Shown one piece after another: positions 17,593 through 26,912 of a stretch of 64,000 nt of DNA. Each line of letters opens with the position of its first letter. Positions within the stretch are counted from its first letter, which is position 1. The position numbers and the translations under genes are program-made. This stretch comes from Streptomyces sp. MBT53 (lineage in GTDB: Bacteria > Actinomycetota > Actinomycetes > Streptomycetales > Streptomycetaceae): NCBI RefSeq assembly GCF_016654115.1, contig NZ_JAEQAZ010000012.1:1-64000 (forward strand). The letters are read 5' to 3'. The notes beneath the pieces were generated by a model. The model had not been told where the DNA came from. It saw nothing but the letters and a program-made list of their open reading frames with translations, and made no database searches.

Positions 17593-20500
17593 TCATCCGG
17601 CCGAACGCACGGTGAGCGGGTCGGGCGGGAACAGCCCCAGCCGGTGGGCCACGGCCGCCGCCTCGCCCCGGCCGGAGACGCCCAGCTTGCCGAGGATGTT
17701 CGAGACGTGGACGCTCGCGGTCTTCGGGGAGATGAAGAGTTCCTCCGCGATCTGGCGGTTGGTGCGGCCTGCGGAGACCAGGCGCAGGACGTCACGCTCC
17801 CGGCTGGTGAGACCGAGCGCCTCGACCGGGTCGGCGGAGACGGCTCTCGGCGCCGGGACCCTGGTGAGCGTCAGCCGGGCCCGCTGGGCGAGCAGGGCGA
17901 CGGAGTCGGCGAGGGGGCGGGCGCCCAGGTGCTCGGCGACGGCGCCGGACAGCCGAAGCAGTTCGGTGGCGCGGTCGCGCCGGTCGTCACCGCTGCCGCC
18001 GTCGGTCTCGGTGCCAGTGTCGGTGCCGGTGTCGCCGCCGGTCCCGGACAGAAGCGCTTCGGCGAGGCGGTGGCGGACGCGGGCGAGGTCGTAGGGGCGG
18101 TCGAGGCACTCGAAGGCGGCGACCGCCTCGGACCAGTCGTCCGGGGTGCAGCGGCCCTCGGCGCGCAGCAGTTCGGCGCGGAGCCAGCGCTCGTGGGCCT
18201 GCCACACGGGCGCATTGGTCGCGACTGGCTTGGCGGCCTTCCGGATGCGTTCGAGGATCTCGGGGCGGCCGGGGTCGGCGGCGGGCAGGCCGATGGCCTG
18301 GGCCTCGGCGACGGCCGCGGCCACCAGCAGGGGCCAGGTCTCGAAGTGGGTGCCGGGCCGGAAGCCGGAGTCCAGGACCCGTTCGAGAGTGGCGCGGGCG
18401 TCGAGGAGTCGGCCCTCGGCGGCGGCGACCTGGATCTCGATCCGCTCCAGGGGCTGGTGGTGCTGGGGTGCGACGTCATGGGTGCCGAAGTGCTCGCGGG
18501 CGGCGGCCAGTTGGCGGCGGGCCTCGGCCACCTCGCCCCGGGCGAGCGCGAGTTCGGCCAGGAGGCGGGCGTGGAAGCCGCGGGGTTTGGAGCTCTGGCC
18601 CACGTGCTCGGCCTTGGTCGCGGCCTCGGCGGCCTCGTCCCAGCGGCCCAGGGTGAAGAGGGATTCGGCGAGGTTGCCCCAGATCCAGGCCTCCTTGTCG
18701 AACTGGCCGTACTTCTTGGCGAAGGCGAGCCCGGTCTCCAGGATCGGTACGGCCTCGCGGGAGCGGCCGACGGTTTCGAGGGAGGACGGGAGGTTCACAT
18801 AACTGCGGCCCGCGACGGTGGAGATGCCCTCGGCGACCGTCCGTTCGTTGACCTCGACGAGTTCGGCGAGGCCCGCCTCGACATCGCCGGAGGCGACCAT
18901 GAGGCCGGCCAGGGTGAGGCGGGCGTCCATCTCGATCTCGCGGGCACCCACCATGCGCGCGTACTCGACCGCGCGCTCGGCGGCCACATAGGCGCCCGGT
19001 CCCGGGACGTGCACCATCGACCAGCCGGCGACCTTGGCCAGTACCTCCGCGTGCACCTCGGAGGGCGGCAGGCCGCGCACCAGCTCCTGCGCGGAGGCGA
19101 GTTCCGACCAGCCGTCGCCGCGGCCCTGGTGCCGGACCAGGACGGAGCGCTGCACCCAGAACCAGGCGGCCCGCAGCGGGTCCGCCTCGTCGTTGATGAG
19201 GTGCAGGGCCCGCTTGGTGATCTTCAGGGCGCGCTCGCGCTCCCCGCTGAGCCGTCCGGCGACGGCGGCCTCCGCCATCAGGTCGAGGTAGCGCAGGGGT
19301 GCGGTCTCCGGCTCGCAGCCGCAGGGAGGGTAGACCTCGGTGTAGTCGACGGGGCGCAGCTCCGCGCGCACGGCGTCGGGGACGGTGTCCCACAGCTCCA
19401 TCGCCCGCTCCAGGAGCCGCAGTTGCTCGGAGTAGGCGTGCCGGCCGCGGGCCGCGACGGAGGCGTCCAGGACGGCGGGGAGGGCCTTGGCGGGGTCGTG
19501 GGCCTGGTACCAGTAGCTGGCCAGCCGCATGACGCGCTGGTCGGCGGGGACCAGCGTCGGGTCGGCCTCCAGGGCTTCGGCGTAGCGGCGGTTGAGGCGG
19601 GAGCGCTCGCCGGGCAGCAGGTCGTCGCCGACCGCCTCGCGGACCAGGGAGTGCCGGAAGCGGTAGCCGTCGCCGCCGGGCGCGGCCTGGAGGATGTTGG
19701 CGCCGACGGCCGCCCGCAGTGCCTCGATGAGGTCGTCCTCGGCGAGCCGGGCGACGGCGGCGAGCAGTCGGTACTCGACGGTGGAGCCGCCCTCGGCGAC
19801 GATCCGGGCGACCCGCTGGGCGCTCTCGGGCAGCGACTCGACGCGGACGAGGAGCAGGTCGCGCAGGGAGTCGGTGAGGCCGGTGCGGCAGCCGTCCTGG
19901 GCGGCGACGGCGAGTTCCTCGACGAAGAACGCGTTGCCGTCGGAGCGTCGGAAGATCTCGTCGACCTGGGCCTGGTCGGGTTCGGCGGCGCGGATGCCGG
20001 CGATCTGACGGCCCACTTCCTGCCGGTTGAAGCGGCCGAGTTCGATCCGGCGGACCGTGCGGAGCCGGTCGAGTTCTGCGAGGAGGGGGCGCAGCGGGTG
20101 GCGGCGGTGGATGTCGTCGGCGCGGTAGGTGGCGAGGACGAGGAGGCGGCCGGTGCGCAGGGTGCGGAAGAGATAGGCGAGGAGGTGGCGGGTGGAGGCG
20201 TCGGCCCAGTGCAGGTCCTCCAGGGCGACGACGACCGTGCGGTCGGCGGCGACGCGCTCCAGGAGGCGTGCGGTGAGTTCGAAGAGGCGGGCCATGCCCT
20301 CCTCGTCACCGCGGCTGGCCCGGTGTGCCGTGGGGGTCTCCGCCAACTCGGGGAGCAGTCGGGCGAGTTCCTCCTCCTGGCCGGCGGCGGCCGCGGACAG
20401 CTCGGCGGGGAGTTCGCGGCGCAGGGCGCGCAGGGCGGTGGAGAACGGGGCGAAGGGCAGGCCGTCCGCGCCGATCTCGACGCAGCCGCCGAGCGCGATG

Positions 20501-20685
20501 ACGGCGCCCCGGCGGCAGGCGGCGGTGGCGAACTCCTCGACCAGCCGGGTCTTGCCGACGCCGGCCTCGCCGCCCAGCAGCAACGCCTGCGGCTCGCCCG
20601 CGGCAGCGCGGGCGAGCGCGTCGTTCAGCGTGTCCAGTTCGTCGGCCCGGCCGACGAAGACCGGACTGACGGACCTGGTCTCCAC
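17593..20685 (-). CDS. Large AAA-ATPase LuxR-family regulator
   Basis: About 1030 residues in the LAL/MalT-like layout. A P-loop AAA domain carries FVGRADELDTLN and Walker A GGEAGVGKTRL (~36-46), with Walker B VVVALEDLHWAD (~155). A long helical, TPR-like middle (~400-930) follows. A C-terminal LuxR helix-turn-helix (LTSRERDVLRLVSAG, then ISPKTASVHVSNILGKLG) binds DNA. Such proteins activate transcription after ATP and ligand binding; targets are unknown. GTG 20685 puts the start just before the AAA domain. GTG 20814 also opens the frame and overlaps the upstream stop as GTGA, so a 43-residue extension by coupling is possible. A Thr/Gly/Asp repeat (GTGGDTGTDTGTETDGG) precedes the last domain. 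Confidence 0.87.
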   Translation of the reverse strand: METRSVSPVFVGRADELDTLNDALARAAAGEPQALLLGGEAGVGKTRLVEEFATAACRRGAVIALGGCVEIGADGLPFAPFSTALRALRRELPAELSAAAAGQEEELARLLPELAETPTAHRASRGDEEGMARLFELTARLLERVAADRTVVVALEDLHWADASTRHLLAYLFRTLRTGRLLVLATYRADDIHRRHPLRPLLAELDRLRTVRRIELGRFNRQEVGRQIAGIRAAEPDQAQVDEIFRRSDGNAFFVEELAVAAQDGCRTGLTDSLRDLLLVRVESLPESAQRVARIVAEGGSTVEYRLLAAVARLAEDDLIEALRAAVGANILQAAPGGDGYRFRHSLVREAVGDDLLPGERSRLNRRYAEALEADPTLVPADQRVMRLASYWYQAHDPAKALPAVLDASVAARGRHAYSEQLRLLERAMELWDTVPDAVRAELRPVDYTEVYPPCGCEPETAPLRYLDLMAEAAVAGRLSGERERALKITKRALHLINDEADPLRAAWFWVQRSVLVRHQGRGDGWSELASAQELVRGLPPSEVHAEVLAKVAGWSMVHVPGPGAYVAAERAVEYARMVGAREIEMDARLTLAGLMVASGDVEAGLAELVEVNERTVAEGISTVAGRSYVNLPSSLETVGRSREAVPILETGLAFAKKYGQFDKEAWIWGNLAESLFTLGRWDEAAEAATKAEHVGQSSKPRGFHARLLAELALARGEVAEARRQLAAAREHFGTHDVAPQHHQPLERIEIQVAAAEGRLLDARATLERVLDSGFRPGTHFETWPLLVAAAVAEAQAIGLPAADPGRPEILERIRKAAKPVATNAPVWQAHERWLRAELLRAEGRCTPDDWSEAVAAFECLDRPYDLARVRHRLAEALLSGTGGDTGTDTGTETDGGSGDDRRDRATELLRLSGAVAEHLGARPLADSVALLAQRARLTLTRVPAPRAVSADPVEALGLTSRERDVLRLVSAGRTNRQIAEELFISPKTASVHVSNILGKLGVSGRGEAAAVAHRLGLFPPDPLTVRSAG

Positions 20686-20731
20686 GGTCCCGAGGATGTC
20701 ACGCGGGTCTGACAACGCGGCACCCGTTTTC

Positions 20732-20798
20732 GGGAGGGCGGCCGCGCGGAGGAGGATCCCGCCGGTCTGCCGGGCGGGCGCGGTACGGCCGCCCTCCC
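20732..20798 (-). promoter_or_regulatory. Inverted repeat before the LuxR gene
   Basis: GGGAGGGCGGCCG (20732-20744) and CGGCCGCCCTCCC (20786-20798) are perfect 13-bp arms with a 41-base loop that itself contains an imperfect CCGCCGG/CCGGGCGG hairpin. It lies between the 61-residue gene's stop and the likely LuxR start. It may be an mRNA structure that controls read-through. Confidence 0.45.
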
Positions 20799-20810
20799 GC
20801 GCCCGGCCGG

Positions 20811-20996
20811 TCACGAGGCGCGGGCGAACAGGTGCCTGCGCGGGCGTTCGGTATGCACCTCGCTCTCGGCGGCCTGCCGGGCCTGCTCGCGGCGGGCGGC
20901 GCGGCGGCTGCGGACGGCCTCGCGGGCCAGCCGCTCGTTGGCGGCCTGCCGGCGGAGTTCGGCGGAACGGAGCTGGTGGATCTCGTACTCGTACAT
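20811..20996 (-). CDS. Small charged helical protein, 61 aa
   Basis: MYEYEIHQLRSAELRRQAANERLA starts at ATG 20996, with AAGGGA six bases upstream. The 61 residues are rich in Arg, Glu and Ala and read as one amphipathic helix. There is no signal peptide or known domain. Its stop TGA shares bases with a GTG in the LuxR frame (GTGA), so the two genes may be translationally coupled. I recognise it only as a conserved Streptomyces small protein; function is unknown. Confidence 0.65.
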   Translation of the reverse strand: MYEYEIHQLRSAELRRQAANERLAREAVRSRRAARREQARQAAESEVHTERPRRHLFARAS

Positions 20997-21141
20997 CTCA
21001 AGTCCCTTGGTGGAGGCGGTTTTCGGGCTTCGCTTTCTGCGATGCCTCAACCTTCGTCTCCAAGGGGGGTCCGCCACATCGGGAGAGTTCCGCATCTTGC
21101 GGGGCCGGGCGGGCCTTAGACGCGCGTAAGGGGCCTCAGAT

Positions 21142-21164
21142 CCTCCGTAAGGTGCTTACGGAGG
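21142..21164 (-). terminator. Hairpin terminator
   Basis: CCTCCGTAAG (21142-21151) pairs perfectly with CTTACGGAGG (21155-21164) around a 3-base loop. The flanks AGGGGCCT and AGACCCCT extend the pairing. It lies 30 bases after the stop of the gene ending at 21194 on the minus strand. Confidence 0.75.
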
Positions 21165-21193
21165 GCCTAAGACCCCTGATGAACTGCGGTGAC

Positions 21194-21844
21194 TCAGGTC
21201 GCGGACGGCAGGGCGAGCAGGGCGTCGGTGTACTTGAGGACGGCCAGGAGCAGGCCTACGACGCCGAGCACGACGCCCGCCCAGGCGACCGACTTGATCC
21301 AGGTGGCCTGCGGCTTGCCCGGGGTGCCGAACGCGGGCCGGACGAGCGCGCCGACGCCCACGAGGGCGGCCACGAGCGCGAAGAGCCCGGCCCAGATCGC
21401 GGTGGCGTGCCAGGAGGTGCCGTAGACCTCCTTGATCTGGGTGGCCACGCTCGCGGTGGACGCGGTGTGGAGCTGGCCGTTGAGCTGCGCGCGGGCGCCG
21501 GCGACGGTGCCGATCCAGCCGCCGGAGAGCGAGATGAAGCCGAGCGCGGCGGAGACGACGGCGGCGGCACCCTGGCCGACGCCGGAGGAACCTTCCGGCT
21601 CCTCGAGTCCGAGCTTCGCGAGCTCGGCCGCGTACTCCTCCTCGGTGAGGTCGTCCTCGTCCTCGGAGGCCTCGGCCTCGGCCTCGGTGGTCTCCGTGTC
21701 CGCGGCTTCCTGCTCGGTCACTTCCTCGTCGGTCTTGGTGACATCGGTCTTCGTCACATCGGTCTTGGTGACGTCGACGGTTTCCGCGTCGCTCTTCACC
21801 TCGGTGGCCTCGTTCGCGGCCTCGTCAACAGTCTTGGTACCCAT
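21194..21844 (-). CDS. Acidic-tailed membrane protein with TKTDV repeats
   Basis: A 216-residue protein of unknown function. The N-terminal half (~1-85) is strongly acidic and contains three copies of a DVTKT pentapeptide, encoded by near-identical 15-base repeats at 21730-21777, then Glu/Thr/Ala-rich sequence. The second half has about four hydrophobic helices (GAAAVVSAALGFISLSGGWIG, HATAIWAGLFALVAALVGVG, SVAWAGVVLGVVGLLLAVL). The charged end is probably cytoplasmic. ATG 21844 is chosen; GTG 21853 is possible and neither has a clear ribosome site. Repeat number could vary between strains. Confidence 0.7.
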   Translation of the reverse strand: MGTKTVDEAANEATEVKSDAETVDVTKTDVTKTDVTKTDEEVTEQEAADTETTEAEAEASEDEDDLTEEEYAAELAKLGLEEPEGSSGVGQGAAAVVSAALGFISLSGGWIGTVAGARAQLNGQLHTASTASVATQIKEVYGTSWHATAIWAGLFALVAALVGVGALVRPAFGTPGKPQATWIKSVAWAGVVLGVVGLLLAVLKYTDALLALPSAT

Positions 21845-21894
21845 GGTGCGCACGGTAGGGGTGGTTTCTGAGAAGTTCCTTAAAGATCGCTGTG

Positions 21895-22455
21895 TCAGGC
21901 ACGCGCGCGTGCCTCGCGCCACTCGGGGGCGAGCACGGACCACACCTCGATGTCGTGCCGGACGCCCCCAAAGGGGTGCGACTGGCGCAGGACCCCGTCC
22001 CTGGTCATGCCCATGCGGCGGGCAACATTCAGGCTCTTCTCATTGCCCGCGGCGGCATGCCATTCGACCCGGTGGATACCGCGCTGTTCGATGGCGAAGT
22101 CGATGAGGATCCGTATCGCGCGCGTGATCAACCCCCGCCCGGCGGCGGCGGGTTCCAGCCAGCAGCCGACCTCGCAGTTGCCCTGGTCGGCGTGGAAGTT
22201 GAGGAAGAGGACACCGCCGACGAGCTTGCCGTCCAGCCAGATGCCGTGCAGGGACGCGCTGTCGGCGGCGCGCAGGTCGGCGTAGCGCTGGAGCATGGCC
22301 CGCGCGGACTCGACGTCCGTCTCCTGGGAGCCGAAGGAGATGTACTGGCCGATGAACTCCCGGCCGCGGTCCAGGTGGGCGAGGAACTCTTCGGCGTGCC
22401 ACGGCTCCAGGGGACGCAGTTCGGCCCCGTCGTCACCCAGGGATATCGCGTACAT
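21895..22455 (-). CDS. GNAT acetyltransferase, RimJ/RimL type
   Basis: A 186-residue acetyl-CoA-dependent N-acetyltransferase. ELRPLEPWHAEEFLAHL opens the fold. The acetyl-CoA loop is WLEPAAAGRGLITRAIRILIDFA, and HRVEWHAAAGNEKSLNVARRMGM is the C-terminal motif typical of RimJ/RimL-like enzymes that modify protein N-termini or small amines. The substrate is unknown. ATG 22455 has AGGAGCGGGAGCAGG just upstream. The start lies 23 bases inside the 3' end of the MMPL gene on the same strand, so the two are probably co-translated. Confidence 0.9.
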   Translation of the reverse strand: MYAISLGDDGAELRPLEPWHAEEFLAHLDRGREFIGQYISFGSQETDVESARAMLQRYADLRAADSASLHGIWLDGKLVGGVLFLNFHADQGNCEVGCWLEPAAAGRGLITRAIRILIDFAIEQRGIHRVEWHAAAGNEKSLNVARRMGMTRDGVLRQSHPFGGVRHDIEVWSVLAPEWREARARA

Positions 22456-24703
22456 CCTGCTCCCGCTCCTTCGCCAGTACGTCCGCCACCTCGGCGTCCG
22501 TCGCAGCGGCCAGCCTCTCATGGGCGGCGCGGCACTCGGGGGGCTCGATGCTGATGCGGGGCAGGACGCGGTCCAGGCGGTGGGGCAGCCACCAGTTGGC
22601 GCCGCCGAGCAGGTGCATGAGGGCGGGCACCAGGAGGGTGCGCAGGACGAAGGCGTCCAGGGCGACGGCGGAGGCGAGCGCGATGCCGAACATGGCGATC
22701 ACGCGGTCGCCGCTGAGCACGAAGGCGAGGAAGACCGAGATCATGATGACGGCGGCCGAGTTGATGACCCGGCTGGTCTCGGCGAGGCCGACGCGGACGG
22801 CCCGCCGGTTGTCGCCGGTTTCCAGCCATTCCTCGTACATCCGGCTGACCAGGAAGACCTGGTAGTCCATGGAGAGTCCGAAGAGGACCGACACCATGAT
22901 CACGGGGAGGAAGGGTTCGATGGGTCCGGCCCGGCCGAGGCCGAGGAACTCGCTGCCCCAGCCCCACTGGAAGATCGCGACGACGACTCCGAAGGCGGCG
23001 GCCACGGCGGCGACGTTCATCGCGGCGGCCTTGAGGGGGATGCCGACGGACCGGAAGGCGAGCAGGAGCAGCACACAGCCGAGCGAGATCACGACCCCGA
23101 CGAAGAGCGGGAGTTTGCCGACGATCACGTCGGCGAAGTCGTCGTAGCTCGCCGTCACCCCGCCGACGTGGATGTCGAGGGAGGTGCCCGTCTCGGCCCG
23201 GGGCAGCACCTCGGTGCGCAGCCGGTCAACGAGGTCGCTGGTCTTCTGGGACTGCGGTGCCGAGTCCGGTACGACGCTGAAGTAGCCGGTGGAGCCGCCG
23301 CCGTCGTAGGTCACCGGGGTCACTGAGGCGACGCCCTCGGTGGTGCGGAGGGTGGCGGCGAGGTTGTCGAGGGTGAGCCTGTCCTCGGCGCCGTCGATCT
23401 TCGTGACGAGGGTGAGGGGGCCGTTGACGCCCGGCCCGAAGCCTCCCCCACTCTTCGAGCGGGAGGTGCCCCCAGCGAGGAGGTCGTAGGCCTGGCGGGT
23501 GGTCGACGTCTTCGGGTCGTTGCCCTGGTCGGAGGTGCCCAGGTGGAGCGAGAGGGTCGGCAGGGCGAGGACGGTGATGACGACCAGGGCGAGGGCGCCG
23601 AGGAGTTTGGGGTGGTGCTCGACGAACGCCGACCAGCGGGCGGCGAGGCCGGTGGGCAGCTCCGGCTGGGGCCCGTGCTCGGCGAGCCGGCGCCGTTCGC
23701 GGCGGCTGAGCGCCCGCGGGCCGATGAAGGAGAGGAGGGCCGGGAGCAGGGTCACGGAGGCCGCGACGGTGAATATCACGGTCAACGAGGCGGCGACGGC
23801 GACCCCGTTGAGGAAGCCGAGCCGCAGGATCAGCATCCCCAGGAGGGCTATGCACACGGTGGCGCCCGCGAAGACGACCGCGCGCCCGGTGGTGACGACC
23901 GCGTTGGTGACCGCCTCGGTGACGGACAGCCCGCGTTTCAGCCCGCGCCGGTGCCGGGTCACGATGAAGAGGGCGTAGTCGATGCCGACGCCGAGCCCGA
24001 CCAGCATGCCGAGCATGGGCGCGAAGTCGGCGACGGTCATGGCGTGGCCGAGCAGCACGATCGCCGCGTAGGCGGTGCCGACGCTCACAAGGGCGGTGGC
24101 GATGGGCAGCAGCGAGGCGGCGAGCGAGCCGAAGGCGAGGAACAGTACGAGGGCGGCGACGGCCACTCCGACGATCTCGGCGGTGTGCCCGCTCGACGAC
24201 TCGGTGAGCGCGATGGCGCTGCCGCCCAGCTCGACCTGGAGCCCGTCGGTCTCGGCGGCCTTGGCGGCGCGGACGACCGCCTGTGCCTCGGACTTGTCGA
24301 TGTCCTCGGCCTGGTGCGCGAAGGTGACGGTGGCGTAGGCGGTCCGCCCGTCGGCGCTGATCCGGCCGGTGCCCTGGCCGTCGTACGGGCTGACCACGGA
24401 GGCGACTCCGGGCAGATCGGAGATCTTGTCCAGGGCGTCGGTCATGGTCTGTTCGACGTCGGCGGCGCGGACGGAGCCGGGCGAGGTGCGCCAGACGACG
24501 GTGTCGCTGTCGCCGCCGAGGCCCGGAAACGCCTCCTTGAGGAGCTGGGTCGCGCGGCCCGACTCGGTGCCGGGGGCCTCGTAGTCGTTCGAGTACGCGG
24601 AGCCGGTGACGGCGGCGGCAGCGGTGACCCCGCCGAACGCGAGGAGCCACAGCAGGACGGCGGCGAGGCGGTGCCGAACACACCAGCGGGCAAGGGCTGC
24701 CAC
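22433..24703 (-). CDS. MMPL/RND-family membrane transporter
   Basis: A 756-residue MmpL-type exporter with the expected 12 helices: one N-terminal helix, an extracellular loop (~45-190), five helices (~195-340), then a helix, a second loop and five helices (~550-720). The proton-relay Asp/Tyr pairs appear as GIDYALFIVTRHRR in the first half and SMDYQVFLVSRMYEEW in the second. Such proteins move lipids, polyketides or drugs. GTG 24703 has GGGAGC upstream. A palindromic cassette at 23441-23476 is translated as TSRSKSGGGFG (~residues 410-421) in the second loop. The gene overlaps the GNAT gene. Confidence 0.9.
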   Translation of the reverse strand: MAALARWCVRHRLAAVLLWLLAFGGVTAAAAVTGSAYSNDYEAPGTESGRATQLLKEAFPGLGGDSDTVVWRTSPGSVRAADVEQTMTDALDKISDLPGVASVVSPYDGQGTGRISADGRTAYATVTFAHQAEDIDKSEAQAVVRAAKAAETDGLQVELGGSAIALTESSSGHTAEIVGVAVAALVLFLAFGSLAASLLPIATALVSVGTAYAAIVLLGHAMTVADFAPMLGMLVGLGVGIDYALFIVTRHRRGLKRGLSVTEAVTNAVVTTGRAVVFAGATVCIALLGMLILRLGFLNGVAVAASLTVIFTVAASVTLLPALLSFIGPRALSRRERRRLAEHGPQPELPTGLAARWSAFVEHHPKLLGALALVVITVLALPTLSLHLGTSDQGNDPKTSTTRQAYDLLAGGTSRSKSGGGFGPGVNGPLTLVTKIDGAEDRLTLDNLAATLRTTEGVASVTPVTYDGGGSTGYFSVVPDSAPQSQKTSDLVDRLRTEVLPRAETGTSLDIHVGGVTASYDDFADVIVGKLPLFVGVVISLGCVLLLLAFRSVGIPLKAAAMNVAAVAAAFGVVVAIFQWGWGSEFLGLGRAGPIEPFLPVIMVSVLFGLSMDYQVFLVSRMYEEWLETGDNRRAVRVGLAETSRVINSAAVIMISVFLAFVLSGDRVIAMFGIALASAVALDAFVLRTLLVPALMHLLGGANWWLPHRLDRVLPRISIEPPECRAAHERLAAATDAEVADVLAKEREQDVRDIPG
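23441..23476. repeat. Palindromic cassette inside the MMPL coding sequence
   Basis: CCTCCC (23442-23447) and GGGAGG (23461-23466) flank CTCTTCGAGC, followed by TGCCCCCAGC. The sequence is like a dispersed Streptomyces palindrome I recognise from memory (CCTCCCCCACTC then GAGCGGGAGG). It is read in frame as a Gly/Ser/Lys-rich loop. Such a cassette would be tolerated in a surface loop. Confidence 0.55.
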
Positions 24704-24909
24704 GAACGTGCTCCCGGGGATGGCGAATTGTGGATCTTTGACCGGGAAACATCGTCCGAAGGATGAACAGCCCGCAAAGAACGCATGAGCAATACGCGGC
24801 CCACTCTCGCAGCCGAAAGTGATCGTTCATCGCGTTCGTGGGCTTCCTCACGAGAGTGGGAGCCAGATCACAGGACAGTAACGGCGACTCTGTCACCCCA
24901 GCGGGGGCC

Positions 24910-25203
24910 TCAGTCGAACTGGTCCCCCAGCGCCATCACCATCGCGCCGACGACCAGCAGCCACAACGCCCGTCTGGTACGGCCCCGGGAGCCGAGCACC
25001 GACGCGAGGGCGCACAGCGCGGCACCCACGGCATAGGCGGCCGGGACCAGCACGGGTTCGGAACCGGTGGCCCGGAGCGCCGCCGCGGCCACCCCGGCCA
25101 GCGCCAGCACCGCGCCGGTCAGGGCCGCGGTCCAGCGGGCCCGCCGCGCGTCCAGTGCGGGATCGTCGAAGTCCGGTGTCTCGGATTCTCCGCTTCCGTC
25201 CAT
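24910..25203 (-). CDS. Small membrane protein, 97 aa
   Basis: A hydrophilic acidic N-terminus (MDGSGESETPDFDDPALDARR) is followed by three hydrophobic helices (WTAALTGAVLALAGVAAAAL, VPAAYAVGAALCALASVL, ALWLLVVGAMVMALG). No domain is recognised. ATG 25203 is the likely start, with AGGAGGACG about 14 bases upstream, a long spacing; an upstream GTG would give a longer N-terminus. It probably sits in the cytoplasmic membrane. Confidence 0.65.
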   Translation of the reverse strand: MDGSGESETPDFDDPALDARRARWTAALTGAVLALAGVAAAALRATGSEPVLVPAAYAVGAALCALASVLGSRGRTRRALWLLVVGAMVMALGDQFD

Positions 25204-25320
25204 GGCGGGCGAGAGTAGCGCGTCCTCCTGAGAGACCTCGTGCACGGCCAACCGACGTCCTCCACAATCTCGTTGCTCTCCCACAGGAAGCTACGCAGAA
25301 CCGGAGGGGCCCGTTCACCG

Positions 25321-25366
25321 AACATCCCTGGGGATGCGTCTCAGTCGACGCGTCCCCAGGGATGTT
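25321..25366 (-). terminator. Strong hairpin terminator after gatB
   Basis: Arms 25321-25340 and 25347-25366 pair over 20 bp with one G-T wobble and a 6-base loop. The structure begins 16 bases after the gatB stop and ends the gat operon. Confidence 0.85.
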
Positions 25367-25382
25367 GATTTCCTACGGCGGC

Positions 25383-26897
25383 TCAGCCCTCGCTGACGCC
25401 CAGCTGCTCCAGGATCAGTTCCTTGACGCGGGCCGCGTCGGCCTGACCGCGGGTCGCCTTCATGACCGCGCCGACCAGGGCACCGGCCGCGGCGACCTTG
25501 CCGCCGCGGATCTTGTCGGCGATGCCCGGGTTGCCGGCGATGGCCTCCTGGACGGCGGTGGTGAGGGCGCCGTCGTCGGAGACGACCTTCAGACCGCGCT
25601 TCTCGACGACCTCGTCCGGGGTGCCCTCGCCGGCGAGAACGCCCTCGATGACCTGGCGGGCCAGCTTGTCGTTCAGCTCACCGGCGGTCACCAGGGCGGT
25701 GACCCGGGCGACCTGCTCCGGCGTGATGGCCAGCTCGTCGATCGAGGTGCCCGACTCGTTGGCGCTGCGCGCCAGTTCGCCCATCCACCACTTGCGCGCG
25801 GAGGCCGAGTCGGCACCGGCGTCGATCGTGGCGACGATGGAGTCGATGGCACCGGCGTTGAGGATCGACTGCATGTCGAACGCGCTGATCCCCCACTCCT
25901 CGCGCAGCCGGTTGCGGCGGGCCAGCGGCTGCTCGGGCAGTCCGGTACGGATCTCCTCGACCCACTCGCGCGAGGGGGCCACCGGCACCAGGTCGGGCTC
26001 CGGGAAGTACCGGTAGTCCTCCGCCTCCTCCTTCACGCGGCCCGAGGTCGTCGACCCGGTGTCCTCGTGGAAGTGGCGGGTCTCCTGGATGATCGTGCCG
26101 CCGGAGTTCAGCACCGCGGCGTGGCGCTGGATCTCGTAGCGGGCGGCACGCTCCACGGAACGAAGGGAGTTGACGTTCTTGGTCTCGCTCCGCGTGCCGA
26201 ACTTCTCGCGGCCGTGCGGGCGCAGCGACAGGTTCACGTCGCAGCGCATCTGCCCCTGCTCCATGCGCGCCTCGGACACACCGAGCGCCCGGATCAGCTC
26301 GCGCAGCTCGGCGACGTAGGCCTTCGCGACCTCGGGAGCTCGCTCACCCGCGCCCTCGATCGGCTTGGTGACGATCTCGATGAGCGGGATGCCGGCGCGG
26401 TTGTAGTCGAGCAGCGAGTGCGAGGCGCCGTGGATACGGCCCGTCGCGCCGCCGACGTGCAGCGACTTGCCGGTGTCCTCCTCCATGTGGGCGCGCTCGA
26501 TCTGCACCCGGAAGGTCTCGCCGTCCTCCAGCTGTACGTCGAGGTAGCCGTTGAAGGCGATCGGCTCGTCGTACTGGGAGGTCTGGAAGTTCTTCGGCAT
26601 GTCCGGATAGAAGTAGTTCTTCCGGGCGAAGCGGCACCACTCGGCGATCTCGCAGTTCAGCGCGAGGCCGATCTTGATGGCGGACTCGACGCCGATCGCG
26701 TTGACGACCGGGAGCGCGCCGGGCATGCCGAGGCAGGTCGGGCAGGTCTGCGAGTTGGGCTCGGCGCCCAGTTCGGTCGAACAGCCGCAGAACATCTTGG
26801 TCTTGGTGCCGAGTTCGACATGGACCTCAAGGCCCATGACGGGGTCGTACGACGCGAGAGCGTCCTCGTACGACTCCAGGTCGGTCGTGGTGGTCAC
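25383..26897 (-). CDS. gatB: Asp/Glu-tRNA amidotransferase subunit B
   Basis: GatB binds mischarged Glu-tRNAGln or Asp-tRNAAsn and carries out the ATP-dependent kinase and transamidation step in the GatCAB complex. The 504 residues include the cradle domain ([71 protein letters not shown]) and the C-terminal YqeY-like tail. The zinc-type Cys pairs FCGCS and CPTC are present. GTG 26897 has GAGGGA upstream. It is the last gene of the gat operon and follows the 80-residue small gene. Confidence 0.97.
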   Translation of the reverse strand: MTTTTDLESYEDALASYDPVMGLEVHVELGTKTKMFCGCSTELGAEPNSQTCPTCLGMPGALPVVNAIGVESAIKIGLALNCEIAEWCRFARKNYFYPDMPKNFQTSQYDEPIAFNGYLDVQLEDGETFRVQIERAHMEEDTGKSLHVGGATGRIHGASHSLLDYNRAGIPLIEIVTKPIEGAGERAPEVAKAYVAELRELIRALGVSEARMEQGQMRCDVNLSLRPHGREKFGTRSETKNVNSLRSVERAARYEIQRHAAVLNSGGTIIQETRHFHEDTGSTTSGRVKEEAEDYRYFPEPDLVPVAPSREWVEEIRTGLPEQPLARRNRLREEWGISAFDMQSILNAGAIDSIVATIDAGADSASARKWWMGELARSANESGTSIDELAITPEQVARVTALVTAGELNDKLARQVIEGVLAGEGTPDEVVEKRGLKVVSDDGALTTAVQEAIAGNPGIADKIRGGKVAAAGALVGAVMKATRGQADAARVKELILEQLGVSEG

Positions 26898-26912
26898 GGT
26901 GAACTTTCCCTC

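Noticed and set aside
17644..20712. 1022-codon plus-strand reading frame
   Set aside because: It mirrors the LuxR regulator on the minus strand, has no ribosome site and no recognisable motif.
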